Of a DNA stretch of 64,000 bases, positions 47,901 through 56,828 are shown piece by piece. The position numbers were made by a program, and so were the translations under genes. The notes under the pieces were generated by a model, which saw nothing but the letters and a program-made list of their open reading frames with translations, ran no database searches and was not told the origin of the DNA. Each line of letters opens with the position of its first letter. Position 1 is the first letter of the stretch. This DNA comes from Gordionus sp. m RMFG-2023. Lineage: Eukaryota; Nematomorpha; Gordioida; Chordodea; Parachordodidae. The DNA lies in assembly GCF_954871325.1 (NCBI RefSeq), contig NC_088776.1, forward strand, positions 27,762,508 through 27,826,507, in the 5' to 3' direction.

Positions 47901-50900
47901 TATAAATGATATGTTTTTCTTATACCCTACAACATATTTTTCTTTGTTTATATGATATTCACTTATACCGAGCTTGTTAGTTTTCGAGATGGACGAGGAC
48001 ATGAAATTGATATTTATTTATTATTGTTTGATCGTAAAAGGGGGCTATATAAAGACCTCGAAAAATGAATTGTGATTGTTTTATGAAATAATTTATTATC
48101 TACTTGTTTTTACTTCTATGTCACGATATTATTTCGATTATTTTTAATGGACTTATTGAAATTGTACTATTATTGGCGTCTATTCTTAACGAAATAAAAT
48201 TTTATAATACTAATTGTCGGTTCGTTTATATGTGGTAATTTACTTCATTCTGAGCGACCCTTGCCGGGACTTTGGTAAAACCACAACATGCCCGCTAAGT
48301 CCGGTCCCCCAGTCCCCTTCTCTGACAATCCCGGCCCCACGAACTCCGTCGTTCTCTCCCCCTCCCCGATGGTTGGACTCGATTGTCGAAATACAACATA
48401 AATAGACGGAGATATAATATCGAAGGAAATTTTTTTAAATATCCTTAAAAATTATCAAAATTCAATGGAAAGTCGACTTTATCCAGCGAGATACTGGCTT
48501 TACATACTCCCTATCAATGTTCATCATATATTTGAATGATAATTTCCTAGATTTAGTAGTTCTCGAATCAACCAAATATGTAGGAATAAAAAATATTAAC
48601 AAACCTATAAAATATTCTATAATGGAGTTAAGGAAATTCATTGGGATTAATATTCTCATGTCGATTGTCTAATTACCATCCATATGAGACTATTGGAAAG
48701 ATGTAATTGACAATAATCTTATAAAAAAGACTATGACTATCACTAAATTTGAAAGCATTCGATCCATTCTCCATTTTAATGACAATAATAATTCTATAGC
48801 AAAAGGTCAACCAGGCCATAATAGGCTTATAAAAGTAGTCTCAATTGTGAAACACTTTCAAGGTAGGTTTCGTACAATTCCTAAAGAAGAATCCTAGAAT
48901 TATATTCTGGGCAAGAAAATGATTCTGAAAAAAGACCAACAACAGAACCAGATTTAGGAGCGTCCAGCAATATTATTGTGTGTCTAAGCCCAAACAATAC
49001 TTATAAATCAAAGTTTTAAGCTAATTTTGATAATACCTCAATAAACCTTTTGATATATTTGGCAAAAAAATAATAAATCTATTATATATTTAATTTTTCA
49101 AGTATTTTTATAGGTTATACAGTCTTGGTACTGTAAGGAGGAATAGGATCCCAAATTGTAAGCTCCTACAGAGATCGAAATGAAAAAAGAGATCAGAGGG
49201 CCATCCTTTGAATACATGGCAAATATTGAAAGGATAGATATAACTTCCTTAGTATGGAAAGATAATAAAACGGTAACCTTTTTGTCAACATTGTACGGGA
49301 AATTACCCCAGAGTCATATTGAACGATCTGACCGCAAAACCAAGAAAAGACTAAATAAAGCTTGTCCCATGCTTGTCAAACAACAAACAAACATAAGAGG
49401 TTGATTTGTTAGGCAGCAATAATGAAAGATACCATAATACAACCAGATACAAAAAGTGGTATATAAAAGTCTTCCAACACCTTATTGATATAGCAGTTGC
49501 AAATTACTGGTTTTTATATCGGCGTATTCAAGGTGAAAAAGACAAATCAGATGACAATTCTGTTTTTTCTCTATCGGAAGAAGTAGCCACAATAATGTGT
49601 CAAGTTGAAGCTACAATAAAATTGAAACGCGGATGTCCTTCTTCTATGGTCAAAAATCTAATAGAAGTAATTATTCTATTTATTTAGATAAAAAAAGAAG
49701 GGGGCCTACGTCTTTCGTACCGTCCACAGATATTCGCACGGATCAAATTGAACATTTCCCAGAGTGGATGAATAATCGTTAAAAGTGCAAAAATCCACTA
49801 TGTAAAGGAGCTACACATGTAAAATGCTCGAAATGCGCACTATGTTTCCATGCAAATAAAAAATGCTTTATTCTATTTCATACCAATATATAAAATGCAA
49901 TAATTTGTTTGTTAAATACAATTTGTGACTTATATGTAACATACATTATTATGGTCAAAAAAAAATAGATAAATAAAAAATTTTTTGATCAATTATCGAT
50001 TAATATGTCAAAGGGGATACCTGAGAATTTTTTCTAACTTATTGCAAACATCATGTGGTAAAGGGTTAAATGCAAGCCAGGCTGGGCCAAATTTATTATG
50101 CCATAGACCTGGGCCAGGCTTGGTCAACAAATTAAGACCCATGAAGGTTTCTGCATTTAATTAATTATTATCATCTTATTATTTAAAGGTAAAATTACAC
50201 AACACATTTGTATTCCTCTTTATTTATTAAAAAAATAAGCAATTTTATATTTGGTTCCTCAATGTTAATTTTTTTTAGGATAATAAAAAAATCATACATT
50301 GTATATTTTTAAGGTAATAAAAATAGTATTAATGTTTAACTACAAATAATATTTTTAAAAATATATTAAAAATAGCATAATATATAAAACTATAAAAAAA
50401 CACATAAGAATGGGAGGTGAGCAAAAAAGGCTCGACCCGATGAAACTAAGGTAATTGCTTGGGAATATGGCGATTTGTGTTGATTGTAAATCACCATTAA
50501 TTGAGAATTTTTTTTTACTAAAATTTTAAAAAAGTAATAGCCTAGGGACATATTGGGAGAAATAACTATTGGGATAAAGTAAATCTGAAATGTAGTAATA
50601 TTGATTTTATGGATGCTTCATCACTGTTTCCAATCAATTAAAAAAATTTATTCTGTCATATCCATGTCTAATACTTTCTTAAAATCTTTGATTTAAGCGT
50701 AACCAGAAATTAATGTGTTATCTTGAATTATTTATACCAAGAGTTGAAAATTATCACTTCTATTAAATAAGTTTAACTCCATCGAAGTAATGGGCCAATG
50801 AAATAGAGACAGGCCACGATTAACTTTGATTTCTCAAATCAGCAAGGACATGTTGGATAAGAAAATTTATGTTGATATGGCTCAAAGGCGAGCCATATGG

Positions 50901-51888
50901 AAGGATAGGACGCGTTTCCCATTTTGTGATTAACATAATGAATCATCAAATCAAATCCCTATTTCTTTGCAAACTTACTGTCAAGAGCCTTCAAACAAAT
51001 ATAATGAATACAGAACTGATTTATGCTTGAAATAGATAGGCATATGGAAATAAATGATTATCATTATTTTAGCATAAAAAAAATAAAAATTTTTTTTTTA
51101 ATTACAAGCATGAAAAATAAACGTTCAAAATACATTAAGTTTCAGCAAATTTTTATATAATTTATAGATAGCCATCAAGGTTTTTCATCGTATTTTACGT
51201 AAAAATAATTATATTTAATTCTAATATTTAAAAATTACACAGCCTTCAGATTAAAAATTAAATTATGTAAAACCTTTGTTTATGGAATGATACAAATATA
51301 GAGCCTAAAAAATGTAATTTATAGACAATTGTTGGCAGAGAATCAGATAATAAATTATCGAAACTTTGCAACATGGGCTTACATTTTAAAGGATTATATT
51401 TAAAAATGGATTTGAAATAATACCTTAGTTACACCATTTTCGAAAGCTTGTTGGGCCATGCGGGCGGGCCCATCTAAAGTTTTCCCATCATCGTCAGGTC
51501 CCCATGATGCACTATAGATATCTATGTAATCGGGATTAAGGCTCAAGGCTCGAGCTTCAACCTCGTCGGTAACATCCCCATCTAGCATACGAACCCCTGA
51601 TTTTATTACAATAAGTGAAATTTAATCTTTTTTTGAATTAATTTTAAATATGATAATAAATGAATCAATTCTTTATTTGTTTAAAATTCTATTTTATATT
51701 TGATGTTCGACATATAAAATCCACAAAAAGAGTAGTCAATTATTTAGCAATATAAACATTTATTAAGCATTCAATTTGTTATTTTTTTTATAAATTAACC
51801 TCCAATTTTCGATCTAAAAGCGACTCCTACTATACATATTGAATTGTTTGCGACAGCAGCAACTTCTCCAGCACACCTTGTCCCATGC
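37623..51888 (-). CDS. furin: Furin-type proprotein convertase, last eight exons
   Basis: A subtilisin/kexin-family (S8B) endoprotease that cleaves precursor proteins after paired basic residues in the trans-Golgi network. Exons, in gene order: 51800-51888, 51424-51596, 41732-42096, 41150-41398, 40858-41063, 40537-40683, 40217-40438 and 37623-38962. All have GT-AG introns, and the codon phases agree across every junction. Visible landmarks are the catalytic His ([16 protein letters not shown]), the DDGKT block ([19 protein letters not shown]), the oxyanion Asn (WASGNGG), the catalytic Ser ([17 protein letters not shown]), the P domain, the Cys-rich region and one membrane span. The exon with the catalytic Asp, the prodomain and the signal peptide were not found up to 64000. 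Either the upstream intron exceeds 12 kb or the gene leaves the window. Compared with vertebrate furin it has an Asn/Tyr/Gly-rich insert in the P domain and a longer tail. Family assignment is certain; furin rather than PC5/PACE4 is inferred from the single short Cys-rich region and the membrane span. Confidence 0.95.
38963..40216 (-). other. Furin intron, 1254 nt
   Basis: AT-rich, with no recognisable repeat, element or open frame of note. A short frame at 39198-39404 looks like chance. Confidence 0.6.
40217..40438 (-). CDS. furin: Furin exon, P-domain end and serine-rich linker
   Basis: Starts [18 protein letters not shown], the last P-domain strand, then a Ser-rich linker ([20 protein letters not shown]). 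It ends [12 protein letters not shown] in front of a strong donor g/gtgagt. The linker is longer than in vertebrate furin and is probably flexible. Confidence 0.9.
40537..40683 (-). CDS. furin: Furin exon, P domain
   Basis: Encodes [20 protein letters not shown], then [20 protein letters not shown] and [10 protein letters not shown]. It matches the P-domain core including the conserved MTTHSWGE block. It lies too short and too spliced to stand out as an open frame, but phases fit both neighbours. Confidence 0.92.
40858..41063 (-). CDS. furin: Furin exon, P domain with Asn/Tyr-rich insert
   Basis: Begins with [20 protein letters not shown] and an acidic stretch absent from vertebrate furin, then rejoins the P-domain consensus with [20 protein letters not shown] and [10 protein letters not shown]. 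The insert adds about 40 residues between two beta strands, starts exactly at the exon border, and is probably a surface loop. Confidence 0.92.
41150..41398 (-). CDS. furin: Furin exon, end of S8 domain and start of P domain
   Basis: Encodes [20 protein letters not shown], then [18 protein letters not shown], the conserved close of the catalytic domain. It continues into the P domain with [20 protein letters not shown] and [12 protein letters not shown]. The intron that follows is 86 nt. Confidence 0.93.
41732..42096 (-). CDS. furin: Furin exon with oxyanion Asn and catalytic Ser
   Basis: Starts [19 protein letters not shown] with the oxyanion-hole Asn, continues [20 protein letters not shown], and ends with the serine box [20 protein letters not shown] and [12 protein letters not shown]. 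It contains two Cys pairs conserved in furins. It ends in codon phase 2 (aa/gtacat). Confidence 0.95.
42151..45355. mobile_element. Foldback family C, copy 3 (ends only recognised)
   Basis: Within the large furin intron, ggatcattccatgtcaaatc at 42151 matches the C-family left end, and ggtcgatatgtcatggaatt ending near 45355 matches the right end, preceded by aaaaaggtcgtccgaatt as in the other copies. The interior shares little with copies 1 and 2 and holds a hAT transposase fragment (43560-44240). This is either a very old C element with later insertions or two solitary ends. Confidence 0.45.
43560..44240 (+). pseudogene. hAT transposase fragment (N-terminal and core pieces)
   Basis: The plus-strand blocks [20 protein letters not shown], then [19 protein letters not shown] (about 43760-43900), match the region before the catalytic core in a hAT group with the DxxxLPHPTTVSRH-type motif. 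Further on, [20 protein letters not shown] (about 44105-44165) corresponds to the catalytic FVTDQGxN block, with Asn where Asp is expected. Frames differ and stops intervene. Earlier, [12 protein letters not shown] at about 43605 is unassigned. The family differs from the DUF4371 type elsewhere in the window. Confidence 0.5.
45736..47349. mobile_element. piggyBac copy 1, with inverted middle
   Basis: The first 430 bp (45736-46200) run in the same direction as the start of copy 2 (ccctttattacatatgact, then the acidic leader). The segment 46205-47345 is a reversed piece of the transposase gene, equivalent to about 48600-49640 of copy 2. Its minus-strand translation includes [27 protein letters not shown], and then the frame at 46238-46633. 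The part matching about 48446-48600 and the 3' end are missing. Copy 2 begins at the very next base. Confidence 0.75.
46238..46633 (-). pseudogene. piggyBac transposase, C-terminal catalytic part (copy 1)
   Basis: An open frame of 131 codons reading [40 protein letters not shown], then [40 protein letters not shown] and [16 protein letters not shown]. This is the DDE_Tnp_1_7 domain after the second catalytic Asp. The D of VVDLL is the position of the family's GGVDxxD motif, here EVVDLL. It is truncated at both sides by the inversion. Confidence 0.85.
47682..49895 (+). pseudogene. piggyBac transposase (copy 2), interrupted
   Basis: N-terminal acidic leader [20 protein letters not shown] from ATG 47682, cut by the LTR insertion. 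It resumes with [17 protein letters not shown] (48620), [28 protein letters not shown] and [13 protein letters not shown]. The catalytic part runs through [13 protein letters not shown], a damaged [14 protein letters not shown], then [13 protein letters not shown] (49130) after what looks like a short intron. It ends with the frames 49180-49404 and 49406-49687 ([36 protein letters not shown]). A Cys-rich tail [20 protein letters not shown] (49790-49850) is the C-terminal zinc-binding domain. Stops and frame shifts make it inactive. Its preservation is better than most elements here. Confidence 0.8.
47781..48398 (+). mobile_element. Solo LTR inside piggyBac copy 2
   Basis: 618 bp with short inverted ends tgttgt...acaaca, flanked by a perfect 5-bp duplication taaat (47776-47780 and 48399-48403). 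It contains three imperfect tandem copies of a ctttgtttgtacaatattcg segment (47815-47960) and a TATA-like ggctatataaagacc (48043), as expected of an LTR promoter. It also has a GC-rich final 140 bp. The uninterrupted equivalent sequence exists in piggyBac copy 1 near 46165, which confirms the insertion borders. Parent family unknown. It is younger than the piggyBac copy. Confidence 0.85.
50070..51423. other. Rest of the large furin intron
   Basis: From 50070 to about 50480, phrases such as ccaggctgggcc, cctgggccaggc and ggctcgacccg suggest a small degraded hAT-like element with GC-rich ends, but termini cannot be fixed. The remainder (50480-51423) shows no coding or repeat signal. Confidence 0.35.
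51424..51596 (-). CDS. furin: Furin exon, S8 domain centre
   Basis: Encodes [20 protein letters not shown], then [20 protein letters not shown] and [18 protein letters not shown], almost as in vertebrate furin. The donor aag/gtatta begins the 9.3-kb intron that holds the piggyBac and other elements. Confidence 0.95.
51800..51888 (-). CDS. furin: Furin exon with catalytic His
   Basis: Encodes the histidine of the catalytic triad: [20 protein letters not shown], then GVAFRSKIG. The last base completes a Gly codon with the next exon. The acceptor is ttaaaaaag at 51889-51890 and the donor ggag/gtta. The intron to the next exon is 203 nt. Confidence 0.92.
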
Positions 51889-51947
51889 CTTTTTTAAAAT
51901 AATATCGATATTATAATGTTTAAAAGGTATGACAAAAATTATTATAA

Positions 51948-53172
51948 GAGCCATTCCATGCTAAATCGATCAAAAAAGGTATATTTTCAGCCGGCGACTT
52001 ATAAGATTGTTAAAAAATTTTGGAATCATTTAGATAGGCAAAAAAATGAGAAAGCGGTTTATTTTAGCTAGCTGGTTCCCGAGATACATTCAAAGGTTAA
52101 CACCTGTAAATTTTTTAAATTGCTTATATTCAAGGCATAAATTTTTTAATGAATTTAAATGAAGGAAAATATCGTTCAGGCAAATCGCGAATATTAAATA
52201 TAAGATTTCATTCGAATAATAATGCGAATTTAATATATGAAAAAATATATGGATATAGTATATATATCTTAATTGTGGATGAGCTGTTAATTTGTTTTTT
52301 GTATTCTCAAGGACTTTCAAATTCTTTATACATATCTCTACTCGATTGACAAATTGTGGATGTATAAATCACAAATTTTAGATGTGGTCAATCCTTTAAC
52401 TGCTACCGAACGAAAATATATTATACATAAAGATGAGATAAATTAAAAATTTATTTAACCATTTTATATCTCAAACTATTGTTTCAAATATATTTTAAAT
52501 TATGGAATGAATTTGATGAGCTATCTAATTAATATATCATTAGTAAAAATGATTAATAAAAAATTATACGAAAGATATTTATTATTGGAAATTTGATACA
52601 TTATTAAGATGTCTAGCGGTTTGCCCAAGTCCCTGAGTTTAATTGGTATATTTAATAGAAATTACATATATTTTAATAAAGAGAATGAAAATATCCTGTT
52701 ATTGGTAAGTTAGCAACAGAGTTTAATAATAATCCGTAGTTTCATATAGCATCATCTATTTTATGCTAATAAATTTTAAAAATGCATATTTCGGAAGAAC
52801 CGATAGCGCCGACAAGGGGTTAACATCGTATATATATTTATAAAAGGTGAAGAAATAAAAGGGAAATTTTTTTTCTTAAAAACTAGGAAAATATACACTC
52901 AAATTGGCCTCAATTTTCGACCTTTAGAGATTAATTTAAACTACAATATATGTATTTATTTTTTACTACAAATATGTTTAAAATATAGCATTTTAAAAAT
53001 TTTAAAGATTCGAATGTCCCAATTTTTTACATCTTTAAGACTTTGTATCTCGGGAACCAAGTGTAAATTAAATTGCTTTGTCATTTTTTTAACCTAACAA
53101 AATAATTCCAGAAAATTTTAACAATTATAAAAGGATTTGGCCTAATCGTGATCGATTTGATATAGAATGGTC
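51948..53172. mobile_element. Foldback family C, copy 2
   Basis: The ends gagccattccatgctaaatc and gatttgatatagaatggtcc match copy 1 at 6783-8609. The middle 52570-52870 is collinear with 7960-8240 of copy 1 (gaaagatatttattattggaaatttg, ..., gatagcgccgacaagg, ..., catcgtatatatattta), in the same orientation. About 600 bp of the copy-1 middle is missing. It lies in the furin intron 60 bases upstream of the catalytic-His exon's acceptor. It has no transposase. Confidence 0.75.
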
Positions 53173-53844
53173 CATAATATTAAATGTCATTATATGATAA
53201 ATAATACATCTCACAACCCGCACATTTTGATTTCAATAAAAATATGTATGATGGTTGCATAATATAGATAGGCTAAAAATAAATTTTAGTTCTTATATTT
53301 TTTAATAATTATAGGGTTTTAAGAGCAAAAATTAAAATTAACCATTTTTACTTTTCTTGATTAACATATTAAACGTTGGTCATCTTATGTCCAGTTTAAT
53401 ATTTAAAAAAAAATTTTGCATTTTTTTATTCGTTTAATAATAAAATAATGTTCATGGAAGCAACTTGGATTCAAAAAATATCGCTAATAATGCAAGCCAA
53501 GTTCAAATGTTCATTATATAATTATCTGAAATTCATAGAGTAGGTATTCCAAATATGATGGAATACATTTCTAGTAAAATGAGATTATTAAATTTAAAAA
53601 AAAGCCTTCACAAAATGATTTAAAGTTAAAAAATAACGAAATACCGGAAAAAACAAAAAATATTATCTGACGTACCGGAAATATATTGGGATATAAAATA
53701 AAAATTGATACTGCATTGCTAAAATGCATTTCTAAAAAGCAATTAATCATAATTAATCAAAATTTAATTATATAATCTTTTATTAAAAATAATTTTCAGG
53801 AAAATTTTTTTAAATATACATAATATTAAATAAAACATTGAGAT
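53173..53844. other. AT-rich DNA, nothing assigned
   Basis: No open frame, repeat or element boundary recognised. It would be furin intron if the gene continues to the right. Confidence 0.4.
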
Positions 53845-54429
53845 TAAATATCAATTTATAATTCTATTTTTAAAATTTAACAAATATATATCCATAAGAG
53901 GGCGTTAAATGCATAAATATGGAAATATCATTTTAGGAAACCAGAATTATTATTAGTTAGTGCTTTTTTTATCTTTGGGTGTAAATACATGTGAAAAACC
54001 TAATTTTTTTTTAAAAGATAGGTTTCTTTTACTTTAAATAATGAGAGAGTTTAGAATATAAAATAATAGAAAACTTGTTAGGCACATATTGCTCTTCATT
54101 TTTGGTTTATAAAGACCAGAGGCTTCGACTGAATCTGAGAGGAAACCTCCGAATTAAGAGTTCTATTGGAAAAGTAAAATAATACTTCACCAATAGCCTT
54201 AAAATACTCATAAATGTGAGATGCTTTCAAATGATCAGTTAACCTCTGGAGTCTCTTAAAAGAATGGCCTGCATATTTACAGGATATGTTAAAACGCCTA
54301 AAGAATTATACAACGTATTGTATAAATAAATAAAAAATTAGAAATGATAACAATATTATTATACCATGAACCACAAGATGCAACATGTGGTTGTAATAAT
54401 GTATAAAAGAAACCTTTTTATTAATTTTT

Positions 54430-55314
54430 TTTAAAGTAGGGTTTTCATTCTTTCATTTCGGCCAGACATAACGTTTACCCCATCATATGCCTGGCTTATT
54501 ATATTCGCTGAATTAATATTTAATTCATTAATTTGCTATAAAATGCAATTAGTAATGCTTTCAGCAGAAAGACACTGTAAAATTAATAATTCCTATTAAA
54601 TTTTATTTTCCAGAAAAAATGTAACGAATAATTATGTTCAGATTTCACAACCTTGTACATCTTTTGTCTCATCAGCCTTAAGACTTATAAAAGGCATCTC
54701 TCGTTATATTTATCTGATATATATTCAAGCACCATATCTGCCATAATAGATATCACTTCATTTTGAATCTGGGGTGATGTATATTGGGCATTTTTGGGTA
54801 TAAATTTCATAATTTTATTTAATTCAGGATCTTTTTGAATGGTGCATGAAAACATTACTATAAATAGTCTAGAAGAATAAATTATGTTTTCATCAATTGT
54901 AGCATCCCTAATTTTTGTTGAACCAATCCCACGAAAAGGTAGCTACTGTATGCTAAGAAATAGCATCAAATAAATTTTGATTTAAAATAGTAAAGATTAC
55001 GGTTAATTTGTTGGCTTACCAAAATTGTTGTTTTCTCAGTATTTTTTTTTATAATTCTAAAATATTCACCGCTGTTTTAAATAACTGGTTATATTATAAT
55101 CATAATATTATGATTGCACCATAATAAATAAAATAATTATCATTGAAATAAGTACAATTTAAACGTGATTAAGGGCCTATATAATGTCATACACAAGCAT
55201 ACATGAAAATGATGAAATAAGAATTAATGATGATTTATTATTGGATAAAAAAACAGTATAAAAAGAAATTTACAAACTAGACATATTTTTTGAATAAATA
55301 TTTAAAATTTATTT
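54430..55314 (-). pseudogene. hAT transposase fragment, same family as 11632-13995
   Basis: The 55314 end, read on the minus strand, matches the outer start of the inverted pair at 11637 (aaatatttattc, then tgtctagtttgtaaatttct, then aataataaatca). Further along the minus strand, VLRLMRQKMYKVVKSEHNYS (about 54690) and QAYDGVNVMSGRNERM (about 54480) are recognisable. The latter is the GxxYDGAxNMSG block of DUF4371 hATs, carrying an acidic catalytic residue. Many stops. A separate element end (ctccgtagctacggccctg, ending 55461) follows. Confidence 0.55.
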
Positions 55315-56828
55315 TAAAAATATAAAAATAATATATTACAAAAATTTTTTTTAAATTTGAGTGGCAGGAAAAATTTATGGGGGCCAAAGATTTTTACTGG
55401 TAGTCAGAAAATTTTTTGGGAGAGCCTATTTACCCCGCCACCCTCCGTAGCTACGGCCCTGCTAATAACCGATTTGAAACCGGCCCAATGAATAAATATT
55501 GCATTGCTGGCGTTATCCATGAAAAATTCTTTTTTCTATATGGTAAATATGTTAAGCATTCTCCTAAAAAATATTTTGAAAATCATATGATTTGACCGAA
55601 TGCTGAGCTCAAAACCAACCACTTACTAAATATTCGATTGACCAAATTTGCTAGTAAATTGAAAAAAATGTTCAGTTTTCTTTTATATATCTATAAATTA
55701 CGTGTAAAACATTGTTCGAAAAATATTTTGAAAATTTTATGATTTGACCATGCCGAGCTCAAAAATGACCTTTTACTAAATATTCGATTGAACAAATTTG
55801 CTAGTAATATCAATTATAAAATGTTCATTTTTGTTTTATTTATCTATAAATATGTGTAAAACATTATTCCAAAATATATTTTTATGATTAGACCGATAAC
55901 CGATTTGAAACCGAAATATTGCATTGCTGGCTTTATCCTTGAAAATTCTTTATTTTTGGTTTATGCTTGCTTGTACAAATACGTGGTAAGCATTATCCTA
56001 AAAAAATATTTTGAAAATATTATAATTTGACCGAATGCCGAGCTCAAAACCGAACACTTACTAAACATTCTTGGTTCTAATAAATTTATAATGCTTAGAA
56101 TAAAATGATTTCAATATTAATAAAGTTATCCCTCCCCTCACCTCAGTCGAAAATTCCTGGCTGCCTGGCATTTATCAATTTTATTAAAATTAAAAATATC
56201 TTGGCATTTTCCTAAAAAGAAAAGTGAATGTGTACGTAAAAAAATAAAAAAGTTTAAATATTAGCTGTAAAAATTTAAAATTATTAATCATATTTTTGTT
56301 TTAAAAATATCTGATTGGTTTACAAGTATTTATAGATAAATAAAAATAAATGAACATTTTTCAATTAATATTACTTGATCGAATATTTAGTAAGTGGTGG
56401 GTTTTGTGCTCGACATTCGGTAAAATCAAAATTTTTTTGCTTACCACGTATTTGTACACGCATAAACCAAAAATAAAGAATTTTCCGTGGATAACGCCAG
56501 CAATGCATTATTTCATTTCAAATCGGTTATCGGTCAAATCACGATATTTTTAAAATATTATTTGGAATAATGTTTTACACGTTTTATAGATATATAAAAC
56601 AAAACTGAACATTTTTTCAATTGATATTACTAGCAAATTTGGTCAATTGAATATTTCGTAAGAGGTCGGTTTTGAGCTTAGCATTCGGTCAAATCATATT
56701 TTCAAAATATCTTTTAGGAAAATGCTTAAACGTTAATGTACATGTATAGACCAAAAATAAAGAATTTTCCATGGATAACGGCAGTAATGCAGTATTTAGT
56801 CATTGGGCCGATTTCAAATAGGTTTAGT

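Larger units (their letters stand above)
47350..50065 (+). mobile_element. piggyBac copy 2, nearly full length, with solo LTR inside
   Basis: It begins ccctttattacatatgac and ends tcatgtggtaaaggg, the inverted termini typical of piggyBac (ccctttacc...). The right end is followed by ttaa (50066-50069), the family target site. The left flank is not ttaa, because it joins the inverted copy 1. A solo LTR interrupts it at 47781-48398. The transposase lies on the plus strand from about 47682 to 49895. Confidence 0.85.
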
